Shown: piece after piece, positions 45,313-54,603 of the stretch
How the letters are laid out: each line of letters begins with the position of its first letter
Numbering within the stretch: position 1 is the first letter of the stretch
Origin: Sphingomonas sp.
Lineage (GTDB): Bacteria > Pseudomonadota > Alphaproteobacteria > Sphingomonadales > Sphingomonadaceae
Direction: 5' to 3'
NCBI RefSeq assembly: GCF_030145815.1
Contig: NZ_JAIXHL010000016.1
Coordinates: forward strand, 47,912-111,911
Length of the DNA stretch: 64,000 nucleotides
Notes under the pieces: generated by a model
What the model saw: only the letters and a program-made list of their open reading frames with translations
What the model was told of the DNA's origin: nothing
Databases searched by the model: none
Program-made: the position numbers and the translations under genes

Positions 45313-45416
45313 CCCCTCCCGCTCGCGGGAGGGGCCGGGGGAGGGCCTGTCCGCACGCGACGCTTCTGATCGAGGAGGACAGCCCCTCCCCTAACCCCTC
45401 CCGCAAGCGGGAGGGG
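45313..45416. repeat. BIME-like composite palindrome inside the propionate operon
   Basis: Two 40-base arms (45313-45352 and 45377-45416) are near-complementary (about 36 of 40). Each itself contains a CCCCTCCCGC/GCGGGAGGGG hairpin like the one at 37437. It lies between the lipoprotein gene and mce and is the largest gap in the upstream part of the operon. Such elements can set differential mRNA stability or attract repeat-specific transposases. Its edge also supplies the ribosome site of mce. Confidence 0.8.
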
Positions 45417-45435
45417 GACTGAAGGACGAAGCCAC

Positions 45436-46218
45436 TCAGCACGACAGCCGCGACTCCTTCTGAAGCGGCACGAACTTACCATCGCGATATTCGTATCGTT
45501 CGACGAACGTCGCCGTCCCGCTCGCCTGCACCGCGAACGACTTGCCCTTCACGACATCGACGATCTTGCCCTCGAGATTGCTCAGCGGTTCGCCGCCAAA
45601 GGTCTTACCCGTCGTCTCATCGACCGCACCCTCGTTCGACGCCGACAGCCACACACGCTCCGACTGGACCGGCCCGTCGGGCTTCAATTCGGTGATCGAC
45701 GCGCCACCGCACGAATAGCCCTGCCCCGACCAGCCGCTCTCGACATAGATCGCCGGATTGTCGGTGAACTCATTCGCCACCCGCCACTCCGGCTCCGCGC
45801 CCCAACCGGAACCGCGCACCAAAGTCGGCCATTTGCCGGTTACAGCGAACCCCTCGCCCTCGGGCTTCAGATAGGCGATCGCCAGTGCGCCGGAACAGGC
45901 GTGGCAATCGGACTCGTTCGCGCCGGGACTTAGCAGCACCGCGGTGTCGCCGATCCACAACAGCTGTCCTGGCTTCACATTGATGACGTCGGAATCACCG
46001 TCGCGCACCTGCGCCGCCCCATCCTTGCCATAGGCTGTGCGGAAGGCGAGCTTGAGCTGCTCCGCCTCGGGCAAGGCGCGCACGCCGGCAACGGTCGGGG
46101 TAGCAGATGGGGTCGGCGCGGTCGTATTGCCGCTCTCGGGTGCCTGCTGACAGCCTGCCAGCAGCGCTACCGCGCCCGCCAACGCGATGCCGCCATGATT
46201 TAAGCGACCGCGTGTCAC
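45436..46218 (-). CDS. Lipoprotein of unknown function in the propionate operon
   Basis: A 260-residue protein with a lipobox L-L-A-G-C (Cys about 23) after a hydrophobic signal, then a Thr/Pro/Ser linker and a globular domain with Cys pairs (S-D-C-H-A-C-S-G and S-C-G-G). It ends S-R-L-S-C. The C-H-A-C pair could bind metal or form a disulfide, but it is not a CxxCH haem motif. Its ATG overlaps the stop of the 85-residue gene. Family not recognised. Confidence 0.82.
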   Translation of the reverse strand: MTRGRLNHGGIALAGAVALLAGCQQAPESGNTTAPTPSATPTVAGVRALPEAEQLKLAFRTAYGKDGAAQVRDGDSDVINVKPGQLLWIGDTAVLLSPGANESDCHACSGALAIAYLKPEGEGFAVTGKWPTLVRGSGWGAEPEWRVANEFTDNPAIYVESGWSGQGYSCGGASITELKPDGPVQSERVWLSASNEGAVDETTGKTFGGEPLSNLEGKIVDVVKGKSFAVQASGTATFVERYEYRDGKFVPLQKESRLSC

Positions 46219-46472
46219 AAGTCGGTACTTGCCAAGAGGGCGATCAGCATACCTGCTCCTACCACAACGAAAATCATACCGATCAGCGATGCAACGTAAC
46301 TCGCAAATACTGCTGACGAAAAACCCGGACCACCGCGCCTGATCTCATTCCCAAACGGGTGAGATTTAACGACGCCCCTCCGATGCGCCGCAACAGCCCC
46401 GCTCAAATAATGGAGCGCCAACCATAACCCACCTGCCAAGAGGCTAGCCGCAATGATGACATCCTTACTCAC
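46215..46472 (-). CDS. Small two-helix membrane protein after pccB
   Basis: An 85-residue protein with hydrophobic helices at about 5-28 and 55-82 and a basic loop between (H-R-R-G-V-V-K-S-H). It overlaps pccB by 4 bases and the lipoprotein gene by 4 bases, so it is translated in step with both. Unknown function. Confidence 0.78.
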   Translation of the reverse strand: MSKDVIIAASLLAGGLWLALHYLSGAVAAHRRGVVKSHPFGNEIRRGGPGFSSAVFASYVASLIGMIFVVVGAGMLIALLASTDL

Positions 46473-47995
46473 AGCGGGATATTGTCATGCTTCTTCCACG
46501 GATTTTCGAGGCTCTTGTTCCTCAGCTTCCGTAGCCCCAGCGCGATCCGCCGCCGGGTCGAATGCGGCATGATGACCTCGTCCACAAACCCCTTGCTCGC
46601 CGCGACGAACGGGTTGGCGAAGCGCGCCTCATATTCTGCGGTCTTCTCGGCGATCTCCTCCGGCGTGCGCCCGCGGAAGATGATCTCGACCGCGCCCTTC
46701 GCGCCCATCACCGCGATCTCGGCGGTCGGCCAGGCATAGTTGAGGTCACCGCGCAGATGCTTCGAAGCCATCACGTCATACGCCCCGCCATAGGCCTTGC
46801 GCGTGATCACCGTGATCTTGGGCACCGTCGCCTCGGCATAGGCGAACAGCAGTTTCGCACCATGCTTGATGATGCCCGAATGCTCCTGCCCGACACCTGG
46901 CAGGAAGCCCGGCACATCGACAAAGGTCACGATCGGAATCTCGAACGCATCACAGAAGCGCACGAACCGCGCCGCCTTCTTGCTCGAATTGATGTCGAGC
47001 ACGCCCGCCAGCACCATCGGCTGGTTGGCGACGATGCCGACGGTCCGCCCTTCGATCCGCCCAAAGCCGATGATGATGTTGCCCGCATGCGTCGGCTGCA
47101 CCTCGAAGAAGTCGCCCTCATCCACCGTCTTCGCGATCAGCTCATGCATGTCGTAGGGCTGGTTCGCGCTCGGCGGGATCAGCGTGTCGAGACTGTCCTC
47201 GATGCGGTCCCACGGGTCGCTGCATGGCCGCTCGGGCACACTCTCGCGATTGCTCGCGGGAAGGAAGTCCACGAAGTCGCGCGCCGCCAGCAGCGCCTCG
47301 ATATCATTCTCGAACGCCACATCGGCAACGCCCGACTTCGTGGTATGCGTCACAGCTCCGCCCAGTTCCTCCTGCGTGACGATCTCGTTGGTAACGGTCT
47401 TCACTACATCCGGGCCGGTGACGAACATGTACGATGAATCCTTCACCATGAAGATGAAGTCGGTCATCGCAGGAGAATAGACCGCACCACCAGCGCACGG
47501 CCCCATGATCAAGGAAATCTGCGGCACCACGCCGCTTGCCAGCACATTGCGCTGGAACACCTCGGCATAGCCTGCCAGCGACGCGACGCCCTCCTGAATG
47601 CGCGCGCCGCCGCTGTCGTTGAGGCCGATGACCGGCGCGCCGACCTTCATCGCCATGTCCATGATCTTGCAGATCTTCTGCGCGTGCCGCTCCGACAGCG
47701 ACCCGCCGAACACGGTGAAATCCTGGCTGAACACGAACACGAGCCGACCGTTGATCGTGCCTGATCCGGTGACGACGCCATCACCGGGCACGATCTGATC
47801 CGGCATGCCGAAATCGACGCAGTTATGCTCGACATACATGTCGAGTTCTTCGAACGATCCCTCGTCGAGCAGCACTTCCAGCCGCTCGCGCGCGGTCAGC
47901 TTGCCCTTGGCGTGCTGCGCGTCGATCCGCTTCTGGCCCCCGCCCAGCCGGGCCGCGGCGCGGCGGCGTTCGAGTTCCTCGATCGTCGAAGACAT
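46469..47995 (-). CDS. pccB: Propionyl-CoA carboxylase beta subunit (carboxyltransferase)
   Basis: A 508-residue carboxyltransferase with the two crotonase-fold halves of the family (N-terminal oxyanion G-G-A-R-I-Q-E-G; C-terminal G-G-A-Y-D-V-M). It moves the carboxyl from biotin on PccA to propionyl-CoA, giving (S)-methylmalonyl-CoA. It is the first gene of the operon, divergent from the regulator, with 99 bases between the two starts. Confidence 0.96.
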   Translation of the reverse strand: MSSTIEELERRRAAARLGGGQKRIDAQHAKGKLTARERLEVLLDEGSFEELDMYVEHNCVDFGMPDQIVPGDGVVTGSGTINGRLVFVFSQDFTVFGGSLSERHAQKICKIMDMAMKVGAPVIGLNDSGGARIQEGVASLAGYAEVFQRNVLASGVVPQISLIMGPCAGGAVYSPAMTDFIFMVKDSSYMFVTGPDVVKTVTNEIVTQEELGGAVTHTTKSGVADVAFENDIEALLAARDFVDFLPASNRESVPERPCSDPWDRIEDSLDTLIPPSANQPYDMHELIAKTVDEGDFFEVQPTHAGNIIIGFGRIEGRTVGIVANQPMVLAGVLDINSSKKAARFVRFCDAFEIPIVTFVDVPGFLPGVGQEHSGIIKHGAKLLFAYAEATVPKITVITRKAYGGAYDVMASKHLRGDLNYAWPTAEIAVMGAKGAVEIIFRGRTPEEIAEKTAEYEARFANPFVAASKGFVDEVIMPHSTRRRIALGLRKLRNKSLENPWKKHDNIPL

Positions 47996-48044
47996 GGCGT
48001 ACTCCCTTGGCCAGCCCCTGCACAGGACACGCGCATCCGTGCAA

Positions 48045-48066
48045 ATGCAATGTTGCGAAGTTGCAT
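48045..48066. promoter_or_regulatory. Probable PccR operator between pccB and its regulator
   Basis: ATGCAA and TTGCAT form a 6-bp inverted repeat around a 10-base centre that holds another TTGCGAA. RamB/ScfR-family regulators bind TTGCAA-type motifs near propionate or acetate genes. A second palindrome, GCATATATGC (48078-48087), lies 7 bases before the regulator ATG and may be its -10 or a second site. Confidence 0.5.
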
Positions 48067-48094
48067 CTTAGGACTCTGCATATATGCTTGTACC

Positions 48095-49486
48095 ATGGAA
48101 CAACGCCGCCGCCTCTTCGCCGGTCACCGAGTCCGCGACCTGCGCAAGCGGTTGGGACTGCCACAGGCCGCACTCGCCGCGCGGCTCGGCGTCTCGGTCA
48201 GCTATCTTTCGCAGATCGAGAATGAGGAACGCCCGCTCACCCCGCCGGTGCTCGTCGCACTCAGCCGCGAATTTCCCGAACAATGGGGTGAGGTCGGCAG
48301 CGACGACAGTACCGCCGAATTGGTCCGCGCAATCGACGCCGCAACCGACACCAGCATCCCCACCGCAACGCTCGACGAGGCCGCAGTCCGGCGCGGGGTC
48401 GAAAAACACCCCGCCCTCACCCGCCGCATGGTCGCGCTCCACGACGCCTGGCGCCGCAGTCAGGCGCAGTTGCGCGTCCTAGACGACAAGGTCGAAAGCG
48501 GCGCGGGCCGCGACGGGTCGCTGCCGTGGGAGGCGGTGCGCGACTGGTATCAGGCCGAGGGCAATTACATCGACCCGCTCGACCGCGCCGCTGAGGCGCT
48601 GGCCGACAGTTTCGACCATCCCCGCGCGATCGAGGACCGGCTACGCGGCTGGCACGGCATCGCGATCGCCGAAGCGCGCGACGACGACACCCGCCTATCG
48701 CGCTTCGACCCCGATACCCGGCGGCTGGCGATCAGCGGCGTCCTGCCCCCCGAAAGCCGCGCCTTCCTCCTCGCGCAACGCCTCGCCGCGCTCGAATTCG
48801 CGAACGAGATGCGCGCGGTCGCTGACGCCAGCGGCCTCGCCTCACCGGCGGCCCGCGAACTCCTCGCGCTTGGCCTCGCCAATTACGCGGCAGGCGCGCT
48901 GCTGATGCCGTACACCCGCTTCCGCGACGCCGCGCGCGAGCTGCGCCACGATATCGACCGGCTGCGCCAGCGTTTCGGCACTAGCTTCGAACAGGCTTGC
49001 CACCGCCTCTCGACGCTCCAGCGCCCCGGCGCACAGGGCATCCCGTTCTTCTTCTGCCGCATCGACATGGCCGGCAACATCACCAAGCGGCATTCGGCGA
49101 CCCGCCTCGAATTCGCGCGATTCGGCGGCGCCTGCCCGCTCTGGGTGGTGCATGAGGCGGTGGCGATCCCTGACCGCATCCTGACCCAACTGGCCGAGAC
49201 GCCCGACGGCGCACGCTACGTCATCATGGCCAAGGGGCTGGTCAAGCCATCGGCCAGCTACGACCGTCCCCCGCGCCGCTATGCCGTGGCACTGGGCTGC
49301 GAAGAACTGCATGCGGCCGACTTCGTCTATGCCGACGGCCTGCGCCCGGGCGGCAACGCCACGCCGATCGGCACGAGCTGTCGCATCTGCCCACGCGCCG
49401 ATTGCGACCAGCGCGCCTTCCCCCCGGCAGCGAGCGAGATCCGGATCGATCCCGACATCCGTGCCCCGGTGCCCTATAGCTTTTAG
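48095..49486 (+). CDS. pccR: PccR/ScfR-type short-chain acyl-CoA regulator
   Basis: A 463-residue regulator with an N-terminal XRE helix-turn-helix (about 10-65), a central IrrE-like domain, and a C-terminal DUF2083 domain with Cys-rich ends (S-C-R-I-C-P-R-A-D-C, about 430-439). This is the plan of RamB, MccR and PccR, which sense acyl-CoAs and control propionate or acetate assimilation. Divergence from pccB supports the role. The IrrE H-E-x-x-H zinc motif is not evident, as usual for this group. ATG 48095 begins M-E-Q-R-R-R. The last 4 bases overlap a convergent small gene. Confidence 0.88.
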   Translation: MEQRRRLFAGHRVRDLRKRLGLPQAALAARLGVSVSYLSQIENEERPLTPPVLVALSREFPEQWGEVGSDDSTAELVRAIDAATDTSIPTATLDEAAVRRGVEKHPALTRRMVALHDAWRRSQAQLRVLDDKVESGAGRDGSLPWEAVRDWYQAEGNYIDPLDRAAEALADSFDHPRAIEDRLRGWHGIAIAEARDDDTRLSRFDPDTRRLAISGVLPPESRAFLLAQRLAALEFANEMRAVADASGLASPAARELLALGLANYAAGALLMPYTRFRDAARELRHDIDRLRQRFGTSFEQACHRLSTLQRPGAQGIPFFFCRIDMAGNITKRHSATRLEFARFGGACPLWVVHEAVAIPDRILTQLAETPDGARYVIMAKGLVKPSASYDRPPRRYAVALGCEELHAADFVYADGLRPGGNATPIGTSCRICPRADCDQRAFPPAASEIRIDPDIRAPVPYSF

Positions 49487-49629
49487 TCGTCGTGCGGCGG
49501 CAGCGGCCCGTAAGCGGGATCGGGCTCACGCCGCCGACACCGCTTGCACGTGCGATAGCCCTCACGCGTCCGACTATGCGTCCAGCGATGCCCGCGAATC
49601 AGACAGGTGATAACCGTCAGCGTCCCCAT
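49483..49629 (-). CDS. 48-residue zinc-ribbon-like protein
   Basis: A small basic protein with C-L-I-R-G-H-R-W near residue 9 and C-K-R-C near residue 29, giving a Cys/His plus CxxC pattern like a tiny zinc ribbon of the DUF1660 kind. It begins at ATG 49629 with a GGGTGG stretch upstream. It overlaps the convergent pccR stop by 4 bases. Function unknown. Confidence 0.5.
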   Translation of the reverse strand: MGTLTVITCLIRGHRWTHSRTREGYRTCKRCRRREPDPAYGPLPPHDD

Positions 49630-49735
49630 GACCACCCGATAGCACGGGAAACGCCCACAAAGCCAGAAAGTTAGAGGATCGTTGCGTAATCGCAATGACA
49701 TCTCACACCAATCCGTGTGCGCACCCGGAAACAAC

Positions 49736-49769
49736 AAAGCCCCGCCGGGCGATTGCCTGGCGGGGCTTT
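49736..49769 (-). terminator. Terminator of the tRNA-Arg gene
   Basis: An 11-bp perfect stem (AAAGCCCCGCC with GGCGGGGCTTT) and a 12-base loop, starting 3 bases past the CCA end of the tRNA; on the minus strand it runs into TTTGTTGTTT. Confidence 0.9.
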
Positions 49770-49772
49770 GAA

Positions 49773-49849
49773 TGGCGCACCCGGAACGATTCGAACGTCC
49801 GACCCTCAGATTCGTAGTCTGATGCTCTATCCAGCTGAGCTACGGGTGC
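49773..49849 (-). tRNA. tRNA-Arg (anticodon ACG, read as ICG)
   Basis: A 77-base cloverleaf with encoded CCA. The acceptor GCACCCG pairs with CGGGTGC, the anticodon loop CTACGAA is closed by CAGA/TCTG, and the T-loop is GTTCGAATC. ACG is deaminated to ICG and decodes CGU, CGC and CGA. Confidence 0.97.
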
Positions 49850-49933
49850 GCAGTGGAGGGGCGCTGATAGAAGCGGTTTTTGCGAAAGGCAAGCCCGTTG
49901 CGCAGACTTTCTTTGCGGCATACACCCGCGGCG

Positions 49934-50425
49934 ATGCGACACCCAGCCCTCCTCGCGCTTCCCATAGCGCTCAGCGCCTGCAGCACCACTGGCGACGGCT
50001 ATCCCTCGCTGCTGCCGCGCCCGATCGAATCGCGCGACGCGGGTGAGGTGGTGCGCCCCGATCCGGTCGTCACGCCGGACGCCGCGCTCGATTCGCGCGT
50101 GGCCGAGCAGTTGGCGGCAGCCGAGACCATTGCCACCCGCTTCCGCTCACTCGCGATGGAAGCCGAATCACGCGTCGCGGTGGCGCGCGGCGTCGCGCCG
50201 GGCAGCGACAGCTGGCTCGCGGCGCAAACCGCACTCGCCGACCTCAATCGCGCGCGCGGCGAAACTGTGGAAATCGTGACGGCACTCGAGGAAACCGCAG
50301 CCGCGCGGCTTCAGGCCGGCACCCCCGCTTATCCCGCGCTCGACGCGGCGATCGCCAGCCTGTCCCGGGCGGCAGCCGAACAGGCCGAAAAGGTCCAGGC
50401 ACTCGAAGACGCGCTGGCGGGATAG
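49934..50425 (+). CDS. Small lipoprotein
   Basis: A 163-residue protein with a lipobox L-S-A-C (Cys about 16) after a short signal; the mature part is helical and rich in Ala and Glu, with heptad-like spacing (about 55-160) suggesting a coiled coil. ATG 49934 begins the signal peptide; the frame opens upstream at 49880. Function not recognised. Confidence 0.78.
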   Translation: MRHPALLALPIALSACSTTGDGYPSLLPRPIESRDAGEVVRPDPVVTPDAALDSRVAEQLAAAETIATRFRSLAMEAESRVAVARGVAPGSDSWLAAQTALADLNRARGETVEIVTALEETAAARLQAGTPAYPALDAAIASLSRAAAEQAEKVQALEDALAG

Positions 50426-50457
50426 TCCCGGCCCGCATCGGCATCCCGCTTTACACT

Positions 50458-50478
50458 CCCCTCCCTTTCACGGAGGGG
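50458..50478. terminator. CCCCTCC hairpin between convergent genes
   Basis: CCCCTCC pairs with GGAGGGG across a 7-base loop, 32 bases past the lipoprotein stop. It resembles the other CCCC-rich palindromes of the window. Confidence 0.5.
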
Positions 50479-50496
50479 AATTGAAGGTCGATGCCC

Positions 50497-52752
50497 CTAC
50501 GGCAAATCCTTGTTCAAGCTCCGCAGCACCGGCAGGATCGTCGCATAATCGTCGGTCCATGGCGTAAAGCCCGGCCGCCCCTCCAGCCTGCGCCAGCCAT
50601 CCGCGCGCGCCGTCAGCTGCGCCAGCTTCTGCGGCGAACGCGACAGCGCGATCCAGTCCGACGTCGCCGCTTCGTTCAGCTCCTCGATCAGCGGCGGGTG
50701 ATAGGTCAGCTGGGCCGCCGACCAACCGCCCAGCTTCGCCGCGCGCTCGACCACCGGCTCCAGTGCCAGGAAACGGTTGGAGATATGGACGAGCAGCAAA
50801 CCGTCCTGCGCCAGCACGCGGTCATAGGTCGCGAACGCCTCCAGCGTCATCAGATGCATCGGCACTGCGTCGGACGAAAAGGCGTCGAGCACCAGCAGGT
50901 CCAGACTTTGCGCTGGTTCGTCGTTCAGCCGCACGCGCGCATCGCCCAGGACGATCTTGGCATCAGGGCGGCACTGCTCCAGGAACCGGAATGGCCCGCG
51001 CGCGAGTTGCACCACGGCGGGGTCGATCTCGTAGAAGCGCCATGATTGGCCCGGCTTGGCGTAACAGGCCAGCGTCCCCGTCCCCAGCCCGACCACGCCC
51101 ACCCGGGCATTGGGGCCGTACAACGGTGGCAATGCCTGCATCGCCTGCCCCACCCCCGATCCGGGGACATAATAGGTCGTCGGCAGCTTCAGCCGCTCGG
51201 AATTCCCCACCAGCTGCACGCCATGCAGCGTCGTGCCATGCGCCAGCCTTTTCTGATCCGCCAGATCGGTGATCGTATAGACCCCGAAATAGCTGCGCGT
51301 GCGCAAATCGCCCTGCCAGCTCATCGCGATCGACCGGAATCCGCCGAACAGGAACAGCGCCCCCGCCAGCACGATCATGAACGGCACCCGCATGCCGACC
51401 GTGAACAACCCGATCAATGCGAGGGTCAGGTAAAGAATGCCCGCCTGCCGCTGGCCCAGCAGGTCGGAACCCTTCGACACCCCGAACCAGACGATGAGCG
51501 CAACGATCAGCGCTACGACAAGGATGCGGACGCGACGCCCCTGCGCATCCTCGCCCCATAACCGCCGGAAAAAGGGCAACAGCCACTCCTGCGGCACCAG
51601 CAGCCCGGCCGCGAGGATCAGGATCGGGTATTCATAGGTCCAGTCGAACACCAAAGGGGCGACCAGAGCCGCAAACACGCCGCCCAGCGCACCGCCAACC
51701 GACATGGCGAGGTAAAATCCCGTCAGCCGGTCAGCCTCGGGCCGCAAATCATACATATGCGTGTGCAGTGCGACCGCCACCATGAACAGCAGGGCGAGCG
51801 CCATCAGCGCATTCAGCTCGGGATTGGCATTGTGCCCGGCGATCATCAGCCCGCCGAACAACAGGATCGTGATCGGCGCGAACCGCGTCAGCACCACCGC
51901 GACCCCACGCCGCGTCGCAAAGGCAATCGTGAAGCTCAGCAGGTACAGGCCAAGCGGCAGCACCCACAGCATCGGCACCGCGACGATATCCGTGGTCAGA
52001 AAACTCGACGTCGCCAGCATCAGCCCCGACGGCACGAACGCAAGCGCGATCCAGTGCGCCACGCGCCGCTTCGATGGCGGGGTGCTGGTCGCATGCACAT
52101 GCGGCTCATGCGCCACCTTGCGCGGCAACAGCAGCGCGCACGCCGCCACCGCGACGAACACCAGCGCATAGCCACCGGTCCACAGCCAGCTTTGCGCGTG
52201 CAACGCCATTCCAGGCTCGACCAGCAACGGATACGCGATCAGCCCGCCAAAGCTGCCGACATTCGACGCGGCATAGAGCGCATAGGGATCGCGCCCGCCC
52301 GACGCGGCGGCGAACCAGCGCTGCAGCAAGGGCGCCTGCGCCGAAATCGCAAAGAACAGCGGCCCGATCGACGCCGCCAGCAGCCACGGCACCCATACCG
52401 CCGGCTCGGCATCGGCCGGCATCTGCATCGCCATCAGCCCGATCGGCAGCCAAAGTGCCGCGACGGCGAGCACGCCCAGATGGATCATCGCCTGCTGCCG
52501 CACCGGCACCCGGCCCAGCCAGTGCGCATAGGCATAGCCGCCCAGCAGCAGCGCCTGATAGATCAGCATCGCGCTGTTCCACACCGCGGGTGCACCGCCC
52601 AGCCGCGGCAGCGCCATCCGCGCGATCATCGGCTGGACCAGAAACAGCAGGAAGCTGCCGAGCAAGATCGTCAGGACGAACAGCGGGCCGCTCGCACCCT
52701 TCAGCCATCCGGGGGCGCCCGATTGTGGTTCGGCGACTGCTTCGGCGCTCAT
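50497..52752 (-). CDS. Membrane protein fused to a spermidine-synthase-like domain
   Basis: A 751-residue protein. Residues about 25-500 contain about 13-14 membrane helices, and residues about 530-751 are a spermidine-synthase-like Rossmann domain (V-G-L-G-T-G-T-L-A at about 566-574; Y-E-I-D-P; L-D-A-F-S-S-D-A-V-P). The polyamine-binding Asp/Tyr pattern is not clear, so its amine substrate, if any, is unknown. ATG 52752 is preceded by GGGGAGGCG. It follows the acetyltransferase by 16 bases on the same strand. Confidence 0.9.
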   Translation of the reverse strand: MSAEAVAEPQSGAPGWLKGASGPLFVLTILLGSFLLFLVQPMIARMALPRLGGAPAVWNSAMLIYQALLLGGYAYAHWLGRVPVRQQAMIHLGVLAVAALWLPIGLMAMQMPADAEPAVWVPWLLAASIGPLFFAISAQAPLLQRWFAAASGGRDPYALYAASNVGSFGGLIAYPLLVEPGMALHAQSWLWTGGYALVFVAVAACALLLPRKVAHEPHVHATSTPPSKRRVAHWIALAFVPSGLMLATSSFLTTDIVAVPMLWVLPLGLYLLSFTIAFATRRGVAVVLTRFAPITILLFGGLMIAGHNANPELNALMALALLFMVAVALHTHMYDLRPEADRLTGFYLAMSVGGALGGVFAALVAPLVFDWTYEYPILILAAGLLVPQEWLLPFFRRLWGEDAQGRRVRILVVALIVALIVWFGVSKGSDLLGQRQAGILYLTLALIGLFTVGMRVPFMIVLAGALFLFGGFRSIAMSWQGDLRTRSYFGVYTITDLADQKRLAHGTTLHGVQLVGNSERLKLPTTYYVPGSGVGQAMQALPPLYGPNARVGVVGLGTGTLACYAKPGQSWRFYEIDPAVVQLARGPFRFLEQCRPDAKIVLGDARVRLNDEPAQSLDLLVLDAFSSDAVPMHLMTLEAFATYDRVLAQDGLLLVHISNRFLALEPVVERAAKLGGWSAAQLTYHPPLIEELNEAATSDWIALSRSPQKLAQLTARADGWRRLEGRPGFTPWTDDYATILPVLRSLNKDLP

Positions 52753-52768
52753 CGCCTCCCCTTCCGGC

Positions 52769-54594
<1,826 letters not shown>

Positions 54595-54603
54595 CAGAGG
54601 TGA

